Below are positions 1 through 10,653 of a stretch of DNA of 64,000 nucleotides, piece by piece. The notes below the pieces were generated by a model that saw only the letters and a list, made by a program, of their open reading frames with translations, was not told the DNA's origin and made no database searches. The stretch's first letter is position 1; every line of letters starts with the position of its first letter. This DNA is from Prostheceraeus crozeri (lineage: Eukaryota; Platyhelminthes; Polycladida; Euryleptidae). The position numbers and the translations under genes were made by a program. The stretch lies in the NCBI GenBank assembly GCA_907163375.1, contig CAJQUW010010482.1, positions 147,849 through 211,848 of the forward strand, read 5' to 3'.

Positions 1-172
1 CTAAGATTGAGCCAAGAGGAAACAATCAATGTCCTACGAAACGTTGCCGTGTGTGTTGCAGCAATGGAAAGCGCTCTTTCTACGTTTGCATCAAGTGCCT
101 GGAAATCCAGGTTCATGTTCCTCTCCTTGCTTCAAGCAATTTCATTGTGGATGATTAGTGACATTGGTGAAT
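1..172 (+). pseudogene. piggyBac pB2 transposase, C-terminal end only (left copy)
   Basis: Same sequence as the last ~55 codons of the pB2 transposase at 9749-9906. It encodes the cysteine cluster (CRVCC, then CIKC) that ends many piggyBac transposases. The rest of the gene lies before the window. The stop falls in the same place as in the right copy. Confidence 0.75.
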
Positions 173-705
173 GGTGACTAAATGACTTTTCATGCAATTT
201 AGCTCTGAGCTTTGCATTCTACCTTTTTACTCAAGCCGATTTCTTGCTTGCAGTGCAAGGTTTGCATGTTTGCGCATTTTCCAGGCATTCATTTCATGGA
301 AAATTTTAATTGCTTTTATTTTGAATTAAATCTACGCTTTGGTCACGCAGGAAAGCAAAGGCATGATTGGGAGGCAATTTACTAACTTTGATAAACACAA
401 AATTACAGCGTCATCAGTGATGTGAAATATGAATGGTGTGGGTTGAGATATACTGATGGATGAAACATACTAAGTAGGAAGTGTCCCTTCCTGGTTGTAT
501 TATGTTATGCAAACATACTTCCAATGTGCACAACAGCAATGTTTGTAAATCTGAAAATCATGGGAAAGGACTTTGTTATCAATAACTCACGCCTTCATAA
601 AATTTTAAGTAATATCCATCAGAGAACACAAGTATCTAGCCAAAGCGCAATACATCATGCAACAATTTACATCAATAAACATAATGCTCAAAATGAGTTT
701 CATTC

Positions 706-2955
706 TTAACCCATTAACAAAGAAATTTTGTTTTTCGATCTTTTGTTGGTATGACATCCTTTCAAGTCAACATCAAATACAATAATGTCAATTTTAGGAA
801 TGATCAATTTTCTATTGAAATAGAAATACTTTTTGAAAACGTTGCAAGCGCGACGATAAGCTAACTTCAAAAAAATACAAAACACTAGTCACCAAACTTC
901 TTTTATTACTTCTCATCTAGGGCATTCAGTCGATGCATAATGGAACGTCTGGAAAGGCATAGCAAATATATTTGCGGTACAATTACAACATAGAGCACGC
1001 CGATGACTGCCACACCTTTAGTCACTTTTGGTTTACAGATCAGGGTTTCTGTGCTAATTTTCAAAACAAGAAATATGAAGAGCAACATTGCACTTCTTGC
1101 ATCGGATTTTTGATCTTGCAGAGCACATTGGACAAACTCCGCCCTTGATGGTTGTATCAATAGGCCAATGATTCATGCCATCATATCTGAGGGTAGAATT
1201 CTGCAGTTGCGAAACTTTTGCCCTGCGACCAGAACGCTTTCTTTCCTCTCCATGTCGAGTAAGAGCTGAAATCACAACTTCTCGAGTAAACTGAAGCAGA
1301 GATATTTGTGGATTCTTCACATCTTGGTAAAATCTCCATGAGTTTACCATTAATGCATTAATAATCCATGAGAAAAGAGGGTAATACCACTTGCGACATC
1401 AAGTACGGATTCGATATAAAGAAACTTGCTGATCAAACAGGTCTACGCCTCCCATATGTTTGTTATATTCAGTAATTGGTTTCGGAACCTTTAGATTGAT
1501 ATGGTTTCTTGTAGACCGATCCCATCGCCGGACGTACTTGAATGGCTCGATCTCAAAGCAGTTCGATGCACAGAGTGCACTTTTGTTGTCATTCCATTGT
1601 ACTATGATATTGTTACCATCTGACTTTGAATCGATCGTACTCCGAGGAGTTTTCTCAAATACTTTCTTGTTCTGCAATGGACAATCTCAAAGTCGATTTG
1701 ACCGAATCGTTCCGGTAATTCCAATTCCACTGTTTCTCAAATCGTCAAACATTTCCAGTGAAGTAAAGTAGTTATCAACAAAGATGGAAGCACCACTAGG
1801 TGCGTTGCACTTCTCGACTAAAGATCGAACAATGTCTCCAGAATGACCAAGACCGAATGTTTTGATATGAGTGCCAGCACCTGCGTAAGGTTCCGCGTGA
1901 TACAAATACCCGTTAGATGATGCTAAACACCAGCACTTGTATCCAAACTTTATTGGTTTGCTTGCCATGTATTGTTTACTACTGTGATGACCATAGTACT
2001 TTACCATTGCTTCATCGATCGATAAATTTTGTGTAAGAGGAAACACTTTCGCCTTTTTGTTAAAGAAATCAAATTAAGGTATCACCTTGAAATATTTGTC
2101 GTCATTCATCAAGCTACTGTCAATAAAATGTAGGTGTTTAAAAATGGACAGGAAACGGTCACGACACATGCAGTTTCCAGGACAATCACCATTTACATCG
2201 AAGTCTTCAGACCAGTGTAATTGTGTACTGGGTAGGCGCATATACCCTGAGCGGAGTAAAATCGCGATGAAAGTTATCATTTCGTCGGATGTCACGTTTA
2301 GAAATTTACCGCTATTAGTTCCATATAGATTTGTTTGTTCCACCAGTAATTAAATAAGTTCAGCATCTGAAACAATCATAAGGCAAATTTATGCCCGACC
2401 GAAGATTATGAAATGACGTAAAATATGAAGTAAAGTCTTTGTCCAACTTGAGTGGCTTGAAATGATCAGAGCCAGTCCAATTTCATTTTTCAATTTTCTT
2501 CGTTTCGGTGGTGGTGCTTCACAATCATCTTGTGATGGTATCTCCGCTTCAGACTGTAAGATTCGACGTGGTAAATTATGAAAGTAATGACTCGCTTCAT
2601 CATCAGAAGTATCACTATCTTTGTCGGTCCCCACATGTGGATTTTCTGTGGGTGGGATAATTATCATTTCCTGAACGTCTTGGTTTTGAACGTCGCTGTC
2701 ATTATGTGCCGTTATCATTTCGATTGCCTCATCCACAGTAAGCTTTGATCGTCTCCTCATCGTCGTCAATGTCATAGACAAATTCTAAGAATTGGTGAAT
2801 CATTGTCGGGCTCTGCTATTTTACGAGGCAGAATGAAGCAATAACTAAAAATAGATCTGCTACAATGAGAAAGACCATAGAAATTGGACGTATAAACTCC
2901 TGATTCCAGATATTCATTATGCGCTACTCTGCTAACCGTCGCAATTGTAACGTGA
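706..2955 (-). mobile_element. piggyBac pB1, left copy, truncated at a LINE insertion
   Basis: The left end is TTAA at 706-709 followed by CCCATTAA, the expected piggyBac form (TTAA target, terminus starting CCC). The transposase lies on the minus strand inside. On the right the element is interrupted at about 2955 by the 3' end of a CR1-like LINE. Its other terminus is missing here because the block breaks at 3899. The right copy (10454 onward) retains both ends. Confidence 0.8.
906..2781 (-). pseudogene. piggyBac pB1 transposase, left copy (broken)
   Basis: Read from 2781 down, this is an acidic N-terminal region with a PPPKRRK basic stretch, then a DDE_Tnp_1_7-type core. Catalytic aspartates are visible as LSIDEAM (about 2010), FVDNYFTS (about 1770) and MGGVDLFDQ (about 1440). 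A cysteine-rich C-terminus (CPMC, CKKC, HISC) follows near 1060-1140. The frame changes at least at about 2389, 2060, 1680 and 1390, so no intact protein can be made. Relative to the right copy, two amino-acid changes fall in the middle piece (V/A and N/S) and one in the N-terminal piece (Y/C). Confidence 0.88.
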
Positions 2956-3899
2956 TGATGATAAGGATGATAAATTTTTATATTTAGAATTGAAAATCAT
3001 GCAATTGCACTTACAAAAAGAGCACATAATGTACATGTATATACAAAATCAGCAGTAAAAATTAGAACAAGAAGTGATGCTCAAACATAAAGGCGATTGT
3101 AAATACTTATGCTAGACGGAATGAAAGACGAGTGGCGGCGTTTTGACTTAATTCGTGGCACTTGAAAATGCTTTGAGAAACGGTGAATTTGAGGCACTAA
3201 ATGATGAAAAAGTTGCGTCGGGTTCATCATGGAACGAAGCACTTCCATCGATTGTTGATTGCGTCGAATGTACAGGGGAGTAAATGAACCACATTGGCAG
3301 TCTCGACCACATATGATGCGATGGCAACGGCACCTTATAGCCTCAAGCCTGTTGTTTTCGAGATGATTCATACCAATAAAAAGTGGATTGCAAAATTCAA
3401 GTGTACTTGTAATGAAAGAGTGGTAAAAGGTAATCATATCTCGTTTGTTGAGTACATTTTTCAGCTTGAGTAGAAGATACAATTTCCGGTTTGCTTTTTT
3501 ACTCACAGTATCTATATGACACTTCCATGACAAATTATCCGCATATGTAATACCCAAAACATTTACCTTCGAAGACACTTCATATGAACAAGTCAATGGC
3601 ATTGAGTTGGACTCTCTAAACAACATTATCTTTGTTTTAGCTTTATTGAGGTTTGAACCATTACTGGAGCACCAAGAATCAACGTGCTGTTCCTCTCCAC
3701 AAATGATTGCATCTATGTTATGCGAATCCGTTGTTCGAATAGGAATCAAAGATATGATATCATCGGCAAACTTGACCATGACTGAAGTGGAGCAATGAGT
3801 CGTCAATGAACGCATATGTGTTGCAAAAAGGTAAGGTGCTATGACTGAGCCTTGTGGGATACCTGAGATTGCAGCACGTGGAGAATCATGGTGAAGAAA
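2956..3899 (-). mobile_element. CR1-like LINE, 3' end, left copy
   Basis: The minus strand carries the end of a reverse transcriptase: FADDII at about 3765, the thumb region and a C-terminus ending at 3081. A short 3' UTR and a tail of TATCATC/TCATCA-type repeats follow at 2956-2980. Short tandem tails are usual for CR1-like LINEs. In this copy the RT C-terminus is 24 codons longer than in the right copy, which has gained a premature stop. The element is cut at 3899, where Maverick-like sequence begins. Confidence 0.85.
3081..3815 (-). pseudogene. LINE reverse transcriptase, C-terminal 244 codons (left copy)
   Basis: The frame opens just before the palm motif C (VKFADDIISL), the family's YADD/FADD box, and continues through the thumb (LNKAKTKIM, LGITYADN) to a natural stop. 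The upstream fingers and palm A/B motifs were lost by a 114-bp deletion and the junction at about 3899. It cannot be a functional polymerase. Confidence 0.85.
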
Positions 3900-3908
3900 T
3901 ATTTTTTA

Positions 3909-4680
3909 TCACTCGGTAAACAAATGTTCTATAACTCTATCATGAATTTTTTTATCAATATTAATTGTGATAAATCCATAATCTTTTGACCAAGCATTGT
4001 TACACGATTGTTTAAATTCATCTTTATTTCTTACGCATAAATCTCTTAACAAATCACTTAAGTTTCTTGCATTTATTTCAAATAGTATAAATACATTTGC
4101 ATTCTTTCTAATAACACTTCCATCTAATGAATACATACTTTGTGTTAAATAAAAAAACACTACAGTTATTATGTCTACCTCTTGTGAAATAATTTCTCTG
4201 AACTGACTGATTTCTATCATTAACACAATCATCAAAAATTACACACTGTTTCATTGTTTTATCTAGTTTACTAGGATCTTTCATATTACCACTATCATCT
4301 ATTAATTGTATTTTTATATGCTAATTTTTATTGGTTTCTACTAACTGATTATTTTTTGCTGCTTCTCCACACCACGAACTTATTTCTTCTTCAAATTCAG
4401 AATTTTCATATTCTTTGAATAATGAAGCAATTGCTGTTTTTTTAAGATTGATTTCAAATCCATATTTTAAAAATTGATAGACGGGTTGTTCTGCTGTTGT
4501 TGTATAAATTATAAGATTGTTATAATCCAAAAAATTTGTAGTCGTTAAAATTTTAAATTATATATATGTTTTTCCACATCCTGATCTTCCACAAATAACT
4601 GACAAAACTTTATTAGACAAATTTGGATGATGATTAAATTTAAGTTTTTTTTATTTAATGGGGAAAATTCACTCATTTTT
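3909..4680 (-). pseudogene. A32/FtsK-HerA-type DNA-packaging ATPase (broken)
   Basis: The start is near 4677 on the minus strand. A frameshift about 15 codons later leads into a P-loop, GRSGCGKT, at about 4565-4590 (Walker A). The next segment (4530-4321) continues the family pattern. Further frame changes lead to 4235-3909, which holds a hydrophobic strand followed by YLTQSMY and RKNANVFILF, the sensor and post-Walker-B region typical of virus packaging ATPases. The family pumps the genome into capsids in Maverick-like viruses. At least two frame breaks make it dead. Confidence 0.62.
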
Positions 4681-4704
4681 TAATAAAAAATTTTATTTTT
4701 ATTT

Positions 4705-5179
4705 TTAAAGAATAAGAAGAAAATTAAACTTCTCTAGCTTCGCGTGGGAGTTCATACCTCCCGAACCAAATTTATTTACTGCCGGTTCAACTGCAAAATG
4801 TAATTGTTTCTTATCTTTAAATGGTATACCTAAATGTCTGTTAATTTCATTTGATATTGATTCAACTTCGTAAGAACCAGGAAGAAAAGTTAGTACTTTC
4901 CACGTTTTGCCTTTATCAGTAGAATATCTAAATTGATCATTCACATCTTTGATAACGTTTTGAATAGTGTTAAATGTGGAGAAACTGGTCAATGCAATTT
5001 GATAATTTTTATTTTTGTTCCAAATGTAGAATGGGTTCTAAATTACAAGTGTGTGATGAAGTAGTTGTTATAATTTTTAACGTCGTACTAAATTTTGATG
5101 AACCCAAAATCTCTGTTAGATTTTCTAAATGATTATTAATTTTGTCAAAATCTACTGATGATAATTCTCTCGAAGACAT
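4705..5179 (-). pseudogene. Maverick-associated structural-like protein (broken)
   Basis: A short N-terminal segment starts at 5179 and runs in frame to a stop near 5030. The frame then shifts into 4992-4705, with the motif FRYSTDKGKTWKVLTFLPGS followed by YEVESISNEINRHL. This beta-rich pattern of a threshold phrase plus a short helix resembles a protein often encoded next to the packaging ATPase in invertebrate Maverick-like elements. Its exact role (penton, fibre or other virion protein) cannot be told from the sequence. The role is inferred mostly from the neighbours. Confidence 0.4.
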
Positions 5180-5221
5180 TTTTTAACTAAAAAATTTAAA
5201 TAAACATTTTTTATAAAAAAA

Positions 5222-6103
5222 TTAAGAACAACATATTTCAGCTATACTTTTATAATCCTCTTCATTTAGAATCTTCTTTTCTAACAGTCTTTTCAATATA
5301 GCATGAAGTTCATTGAAACTAGAATTATGTCCTTCTTTTATTGCAGATATTAAAATATTTAATCTATTTAGTAATTCTTGTGGATCATCTGGTAAGAATA
5401 CAGTTGTTTCAGTTTTAAAACCTTTTCCTACTTTAACTCCCGTTGATAATAAATTTTCTAATTGTTTATAACGTCTAAGAGATTTTACTGCACCAACTCT
5501 ATCTAACATAGCTTTATATTTTATGAGATCTTCTACAGCATAACTATTTAAATCTGCTCCTCTTAAAAGATGAACAAAATTTCTATCTAAATTAAAAGGA
5601 TATTTATCTGGTGAAAAAATTAAACCTCGAAAAGGTTGTGGAAATATTTCTTTTTGTCCGAGATAAAATCTAGGTATTGTTTTTCCATCTATAAATGAAA
5701 TAGAATGTTCAAATTGCATAGATTTTGGTAATTTCTTATTAATGTTTGATTCTAGTAATCGATAGTCATCTAATATAGTTTTATGTTCTGGATCTGTTAT
5801 ATTAATTTGTTTATCATTATTTGTAAGTTCTTTTTCAAGAGTTTTAAATGGTTCCATAGTTTTTTCAAAATCAGTTTTTACTTGCTCGGTTTGCTGCATT
5901 TTTTCAAACATATCAGATTGAATACCAGCTTTTATCATTCTATGCTGAAGATGATTTTCTTTCATAATATTTCTTTGTTTTATTAACTCTTCTAATTGTT
6001 TAATTCTTTTTAGATTATCAGCTTTAATTTTATCCATTTTTAAAATATAATATTTGAATTTTGTGGTAACATTGGAATACAACAAAAACATTTTACTGAA
6101 CAA
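5222..6103 (-). CDS. Coiled-coil protein of a Maverick-like element, frame intact
   Basis: This 293-codon frame is the only uninterrupted one in the cluster. The first ATG gives a hydrophobic 22-residue leader; the second (MDKIKADN, at about 6037) is followed at once by a charged coiled coil and may be the true start. Residues ~23-110 are Lys/Glu-rich and helical. The middle contains FYLGQKEIFPQPFRGLIF, and the C-terminal 60 residues (PQELLNRLNILISAIKEG, then ELHAILKRLLEKK) match a helical end I associate with a domain (DUF8207-like) found in invertebrate Maverick-type elements. The function is unknown. Intactness may be chance, since both neighbouring genes are broken. Confidence 0.5.
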   Translation of the reverse strand: MFSKMFLLYSNVTTKFKYYILKMDKIKADNLKRIKQLEELIKQRNIMKENHLQHRMIKAGIQSDMFEKMQQTEQVKTDFEKTMEPFKTLEKELTNNDKQINITDPEHKTILDDYRLLESNINKKLPKSMQFEHSISFIDGKTIPRFYLGQKEIFPQPFRGLIFSPDKYPFNLDRNFVHLLRGADLNSYAVEDLIKYKAMLDRVGAVKSLRRYKQLENLLSTGVKVGKGFKTETTVFLPDDPQELLNRLNILISAIKEGHNSSFNELHAILKRLLEKKILNEEDYKSIAEICCS

Positions 6104-6143
6104 ATTATTTTTTTATTGCTTTGGCGTCTGACATCTTTTCGTT

Positions 6144-6828
6144 TTAAGTTTTGTTTAATAAAGTTTTTAGATCTTCTAAAAAAACTTTATCATTTTCTTC
6201 ATTAGAAATTTTACCATCACTAGAAATTTTGCCATCCTGTTTATTCTTGTCATGAACTTTTTCGGTCTGTAATTGAAATGATATTTGATTTACTTCATTT
6301 GCTATTCGATCAAATTTTTCAATCCCATCTAATGTAATAACATTATCATCACACACTCTTTGAAAGTAATAATGCAGTTTATCATAAACTTCTTTAACGT
6401 GAGAATGTTTATTTTTTAATGATTTTCCTTTCTTCGTTATTAAAGACTTATCTAACATTGAAATAAGTGAAGTTGTAAAAACACCCGTACCTGTTAAAGC
6501 AGTAGCAATTACTGGAATTACTAAAACACCAGAAGATATAACAATTGTTAAAGCACCTAAACTTATTGTTAAGAATATGCAAATTCCTTGTGTTACATAC
6601 ATTCTTAACTTTAGACCATCTCTTTCTTAATTTATCATAGTGCTCTAGTCTTAATAATAATTGAGATTCCTTATTTTTCATATAACGTACTCTATCTTTA
6701 TGTTTTTCTTTATTCATTTTTTCAATGTCCATTAAAGTAGAACTACGTTCATATGATAATGAAGGATATATTCTTGCGGTTTCTTCCACTTTTGTTTCTT
6801 CCATTGTTAAAGAAATATTTTTAGACAC
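6144..6828 (-). pseudogene. Small membrane/coiled protein of a Maverick-like element (frameshifted)
   Basis: The N-terminal part (6828 to ~6610) is charged and helical (ESQLLLRLEHYDKLRKRW). The frame then shifts near 6600 into a part with a long hydrophobic stretch (ISLGALTIVISSGVLVIPVI) and a second hydrophobic patch (TGVFTTSLIS), followed by a charged helical tail. A protein with this order (KRW linker, glycine-rich hydrophobic helix pair, HxxI/L helix) is common in Maverick-like clusters. It could be a membrane-active virion protein, but that is inference. Confidence 0.45.
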
Positions 6829-6837
6829 ATAAGTTTA

Positions 6838-7420
6838 GACACATAAGTTTAGTTATCTCATATTTTAAAAACCTGAAAAATGGATAAAATTCAGGTTTTA
6901 AGACATAAACTCATGAATTTAGACGTTTTTAGAAATACCATTTGTTTTGATGTTGTGTCCTGGAACGGTCATGATTTTCAAGGTAAAAATTGTAATTCTA
7001 AAATTTGAGATTCTTAACTTTTAAGATTTCTCGGTGTCCTGGAACGGTCATGATTTTAAGAGTAAAAATTGTAATTCTAAAATTTGAGATTTTGAAAAAT
7101 TTGAAAAATTCGGTTTTTTAAAAAACGCCTAAATTCTTAAATTTAGTCGTTTTGAGAAAGTGCAAAAATTTGAGAATTTTGTGTCCTTTTAAAAATGGAC
7201 TGAATTTATAAATTTAGGTCTTAAAACCTGAAAAAATGACCAAAATTCATGAATTTAGTCGTTTTTAAAAGGACACAAAATTTGAGAATTTTGGCCTGTC
7301 CTGGAACGCCTAAATTTATGAATTTAGGTCTTAAAACCTGAAATAATGATCTAAATTGATAAATTTAGTCGTTTTTAAAGGTGCAAAAAAATTGAGAAAA
7401 TGGCTTGTCCTGGAACGGTC
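6838..7420. repeat. AT-rich field of interspersed short repeats
   Basis: The phrase GTCCTGGAACGGTCATGATT occurs at about 6957 and 7034, each followed by a near-identical ~40-bp stretch (GTAAAAATTGTAATTCTAAA...). Shortened forms with GTCCTGGAACG recur at about 7299 and 7409. Between them, ATGAATTTAG and CCTGAAA..TGA phrases occur in both orientations, giving many small inverted repeats. It abuts the Maverick-like genes and may be that element's terminal or subterminal region, or a local satellite. Confidence 0.6.
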
Positions 7421-8048
7421 TTTTGCCCATTACTTCTCGTCGCTAAAGATTGTTCTCCTCGTAAACATTGGATTCACTTGCTGATTCTGAAGCGCAAAAT
7501 TGGCACAATCTTGGCGAATTTTATGGTCGCAAGCTTCAAACTGTTGTGCAACTTGAACTTCGTAAGGGTAATTGTACTAAGGGGGCAACTGCTGTGACCG
7601 ATGGCATAAAGATGCCATGGGATTTTCTATCCAATAAGACAGATGGCAAGTGGTGTGACTATGCCAGGTGTTTTATTACCCTTATGAGTGGAACTCACCC
7701 AATGTAACTTCTGCATCAAATTCATAGCAAATTGACAATGCAAAATGAAATAACATACCTTTGTAAATATTCCAGGCATTTAAATTATAACATATATGTG
7801 CATAGAAATGCGTAATCTATCTAAATGCAAGGATCGGCCCAACAACATAGGGGGTAGTAGCTATGACATGACAACCATAACAACATAGGGGGTAGTGGCT
7901 ATGACATGCCAACCATCTTTCACTACTGCCTATCAACTAATTTTATGAAATAAGCATACAGTGGGTGAGTTTGTAGGCGTGAGATCGCATGCAGATTCAT
8001 TCAAAAGTTGAATCTCCTGTAGAAAGGTGATCTGAACTACAGTTTCCA
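7421..8048. other. No recognisable gene; contains a 38-bp tandem duplication
   Basis: A frame at 7468-7707 could encode 79 residues, but I recognise no family. At 7841-7878 and 7879-7916 a 38-bp unit (AACAACATAGGGGGTAGT...) is repeated with two mismatches. The rest may be the 5' region of pB2, but I could not identify its TTAA terminus with confidence. Confidence 0.4.
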
Positions 8049-9906
8049 ATGGAAACCATCGGAAACTTTCCATGCATGGCGAGAAGATATACCAAAGAAC
8101 GAGTTGCCGATATGATGGTCCTGGATGATGACGAAAGTGACATCGGCAACATCAACGATCAAACTGTTTTTGATTACGAAGGTGACACTGATAACGACGA
8201 AGAACAGCCTGAACTGACACCACAATTTCCTTTACCTCGAATCTCTTTTCTTTCTCCGAAACTTGCGCCCTTGACTCAGACCTCTCCGCTGTTGCCGAAT
8301 CCTGTGCCTTCGCCTGAAGTTTCTCCGTTGCCGAATCCTGCGCCCTTTACTCAGACATCTCCGATACTCATCGATACTGACTCTGACTTGACCTTGCCGA
8401 AATTTACTTTCCTTGGTGTTCCTGAACTTGCATCTGATGGTGAGGAGGAGATGCTGTCTGTCAAAGATGACAGAGACCTGATTCAGAAATCGTTGGAATT
8501 GTTCTTAACTGAACCGTTATTCAATGATTTACATGTTGTTGAATTTACAAACATTCGTGCAGATCAATATTTGAGAAAGGAAGAGGAGCATTTGAAAGCG
8601 CATTCTTAATTCAGAAAGTGGAGAGAGAGAAATATGTCACCGAAATGAAGAGATTTATTGGTATGATTTTACAGATGGGTGTCATCAAGAAGCCTTCACT
8701 TAGTGAGTACTGGAGCACTGACCCCTTCATTTCCACTCCATTCTTCCACATACAGTGACTTTTCCATTAATCGCGATCGATTCCTTCTGCTGCACCATTT
8801 CATTCGTTTTGCCGATTATCGCAATCTAGGTGATCAGCATGATCTCCTCCGAAAAATTCGACCGTTTGCAAGGCGAATACGCAGTATCATCAGCTCTGTG
8901 TACCGACCAAAGTCGAATTTAACTGTTGATGAGTCTTTGTTACTCTCCAAAGGTCGATTGGTATTAAGACAATACATCCCAGCGAAGAGAAGTCAATTTG
9001 GCATAAATATATACATGCTCTGTGAAAGTGACACTGGTTACATGCTCAACTTTGACTTCCATTCCGTGAAAAGTGAGCATGATCGTTTTGCTCAACACGC
9101 AACAGCTCTCAGCCTCTCCGAACAGATAGTGGTGCATTTGTCGGAAGAATACCTTGACCTCGGGTATCGCATTTTCGCCGATAATTGGTTTGCAAGCGTG
9201 CGGTTAGCTTCTTATCTGCTCACTCGCCGAACTCACTTCACGGGAACAATTCGTCCAAACCGCGGTGTTCCTCAAGATCTTGCAAATAGTGTCACAGCGG
9301 ATAAAGAAACTAAGTTTGCCACGAATGGAAACTTGATCGTTTCAAAATTCTGTGACGAAAAGTCTAGTGGAGTAACATCAGTGTACAAGATCGACACTTT
9401 TAACAAAGCAACCCTTACTTGACGGAAAGAATTGTACGAGGAGGTGAGATGATATCTTTAAGAAAGAGTGCCAGTATGGTGGACTATAATATGAGTATGG
9501 GAGGTGTTGACAGGGCTGATCAAAATTTACACTCATATGATGCCACTAGGAAAAGTTACAGGTGTTTCTCAAAGTTGGAGTTCACCTTATTCAACGACTG
9601 TGCCTGAATGCATACATTATCTTCCGAAATAACGGTGAAAAACTGTTGTTAGAACAATACTCAAAATTTCGCTCAAAATTTCTTACTAGAGCAGAAAGTC
9701 TCAACTCGACCTTTCATCTTGGTAAGCGAACTGGTCAATATTTCCCTTCTAAGATTGAGCCAAGAGGAAACAATCAATGTCCTACGAAACGTTGCCGTGT
9801 GTGTTGCAGCAATGGAAAGCGCTCTTTCTACGTTTGCATCAAGTGCCTGGAAATCCAGGTTCATGTTCCTCTCCTTGCTTCAAGCAATTTCATTGTGGAT
9901 GATTAG
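8049..9906 (+). pseudogene. piggyBac pB2 transposase (broken)
   Basis: The N-terminal 186 codons are acidic and proline-rich and end in a premature stop. The next part (8646-8758) runs MKRFIGMILQMGVIKKPSLS... and stops, then the frame shifts. The core follows at ~8757-9420, with catalytic aspartates in LTVDESLLL (about 8930) and FADNWFAS (about 9180) and the piggyBac phrase GTIRPNRGVP. The third aspartate, MGGVDRADQ, is in the next frame at about 9500. A final segment to 9906 has the cysteine cluster CRVCCSNG..CIKC. At least three frame breaks make it dead. It is a different family member from pB1 and pB3. Confidence 0.88.
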
Positions 9907-10453
9907 TGACATTGGTGAATGGTGACTAAATGACTTTTCATGCAATTTAGCTCTGAGCTTTGCATTCTACCTTTTTACTCAAGCCGATTTCTTGCTTGCA
10001 GTGCAAGGTTTGCATGTTTGCGCATTTTCCAGGCATTCATTTCATGGAAAATTTTAATTGCTTTTATTTTGAATTAAATCTACGCTTTGGTCACGCAGGA
10101 AAGCAAAGGCATGATTGGGAGGCAATTTACTAACTTTGATAAACACAAAATTACAGCGTCATCAGTGATGTGAAATATGAATGGTGTGGGTTGAGATATA
10201 CTGATGGATGAAACATACTAAGTAGGAAGTGTCCCTTCCTGGTTGTATTATGTTATGCAAACATACTTCCAATGTGCACAACAGCAATGTTTGTAAATCT
10301 GAAAATCATGGGAAAGGACTTTGTTATCAATAACTCACGCCTTCATAAAATTTTAAGTAATATCCATCAGAGAACACAAGTATCTAGCCAAAGCGCAATA
10401 CATCATGCAACAATTTACATCAATAAACATAATGCTCAAAATGAGTTTCATTC
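9907..10453. other. Spacer between pB2 and pB1; nothing recognised
   Basis: AT-rich sequence following the pB2 transposase stop, presumably pB2's 3' region. A 61-codon frame at 10272-10457 (also at 524-709) has no recognisable features. Confidence 0.4.
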
Positions 10454-10653
10454 TTAACCCATTAACAAAGAAATTTTGTTTTTCGATCTTTTGTTGGTAT
10501 GACATCCTTTCAAGTCAACATCAAATACAATAATGTCAATTTTAGGAATGATCAATTTTCTATTGAAATAGAAATACTTTTTGAAAACGTTGCAAGCGCG
10601 ACGATAAGCTAACTTCAAAAAAATACAAAACACTAGTCACCAAACTTCTTTTA

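Larger units (their letters stand above)
1..3899. repeat. Left copy of a 9,748-bp-offset duplicated block
   Basis: Every position x from 1 to 3885 matches x+9748 in the right copy with only a handful of differences (for example near 1905, 1824 and 2587). After 3885 the left copy lacks 114 bp that the right copy has at 13634-13747; it then matches for about 14 more bases and switches to unrelated AT-rich sequence near 3899. The block contains the tail of pB2, pB1 and the 3' part of a CR1-like LINE. The window begins inside the block, so its true left edge is not visible. The near identity means either a recent duplication or a haplotype collapsed in tandem during assembly. Confidence 0.95.
3900..6830 (-). 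mobile_element. Maverick/Polinton- or adintovirus-like remnant
   Basis: A markedly AT-rich segment, unlike its neighbours, with four consecutive minus-strand genes: a transmembrane/coiled protein (6828-6144), a coiled-coil protein (6103-5222), a putative structural protein (5179-4705) and an A32-like packaging ATPase (4680-3909). I recall similar sets from large Maverick-type elements in invertebrates such as hydra and aphids; this comes from memory, not from a search. I see no polymerase B, integrase, protease or major capsid protein here, so this is a fragment. Its left edge is the junction with the truncated LINE. Its right edge merges into short AT-rich repeats. Confidence 0.65.

Noticed and set aside
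524-709. 61-codon frame repeated at 10272
   Set aside because: It is duplicated only because the whole block is duplicated, has no domain signal, and overlaps the pB1 terminus.
7468-7707. 79-codon frame as a gene
   Set aside because: No recognised family, no continuation, and it sits in repeat-rich sequence.
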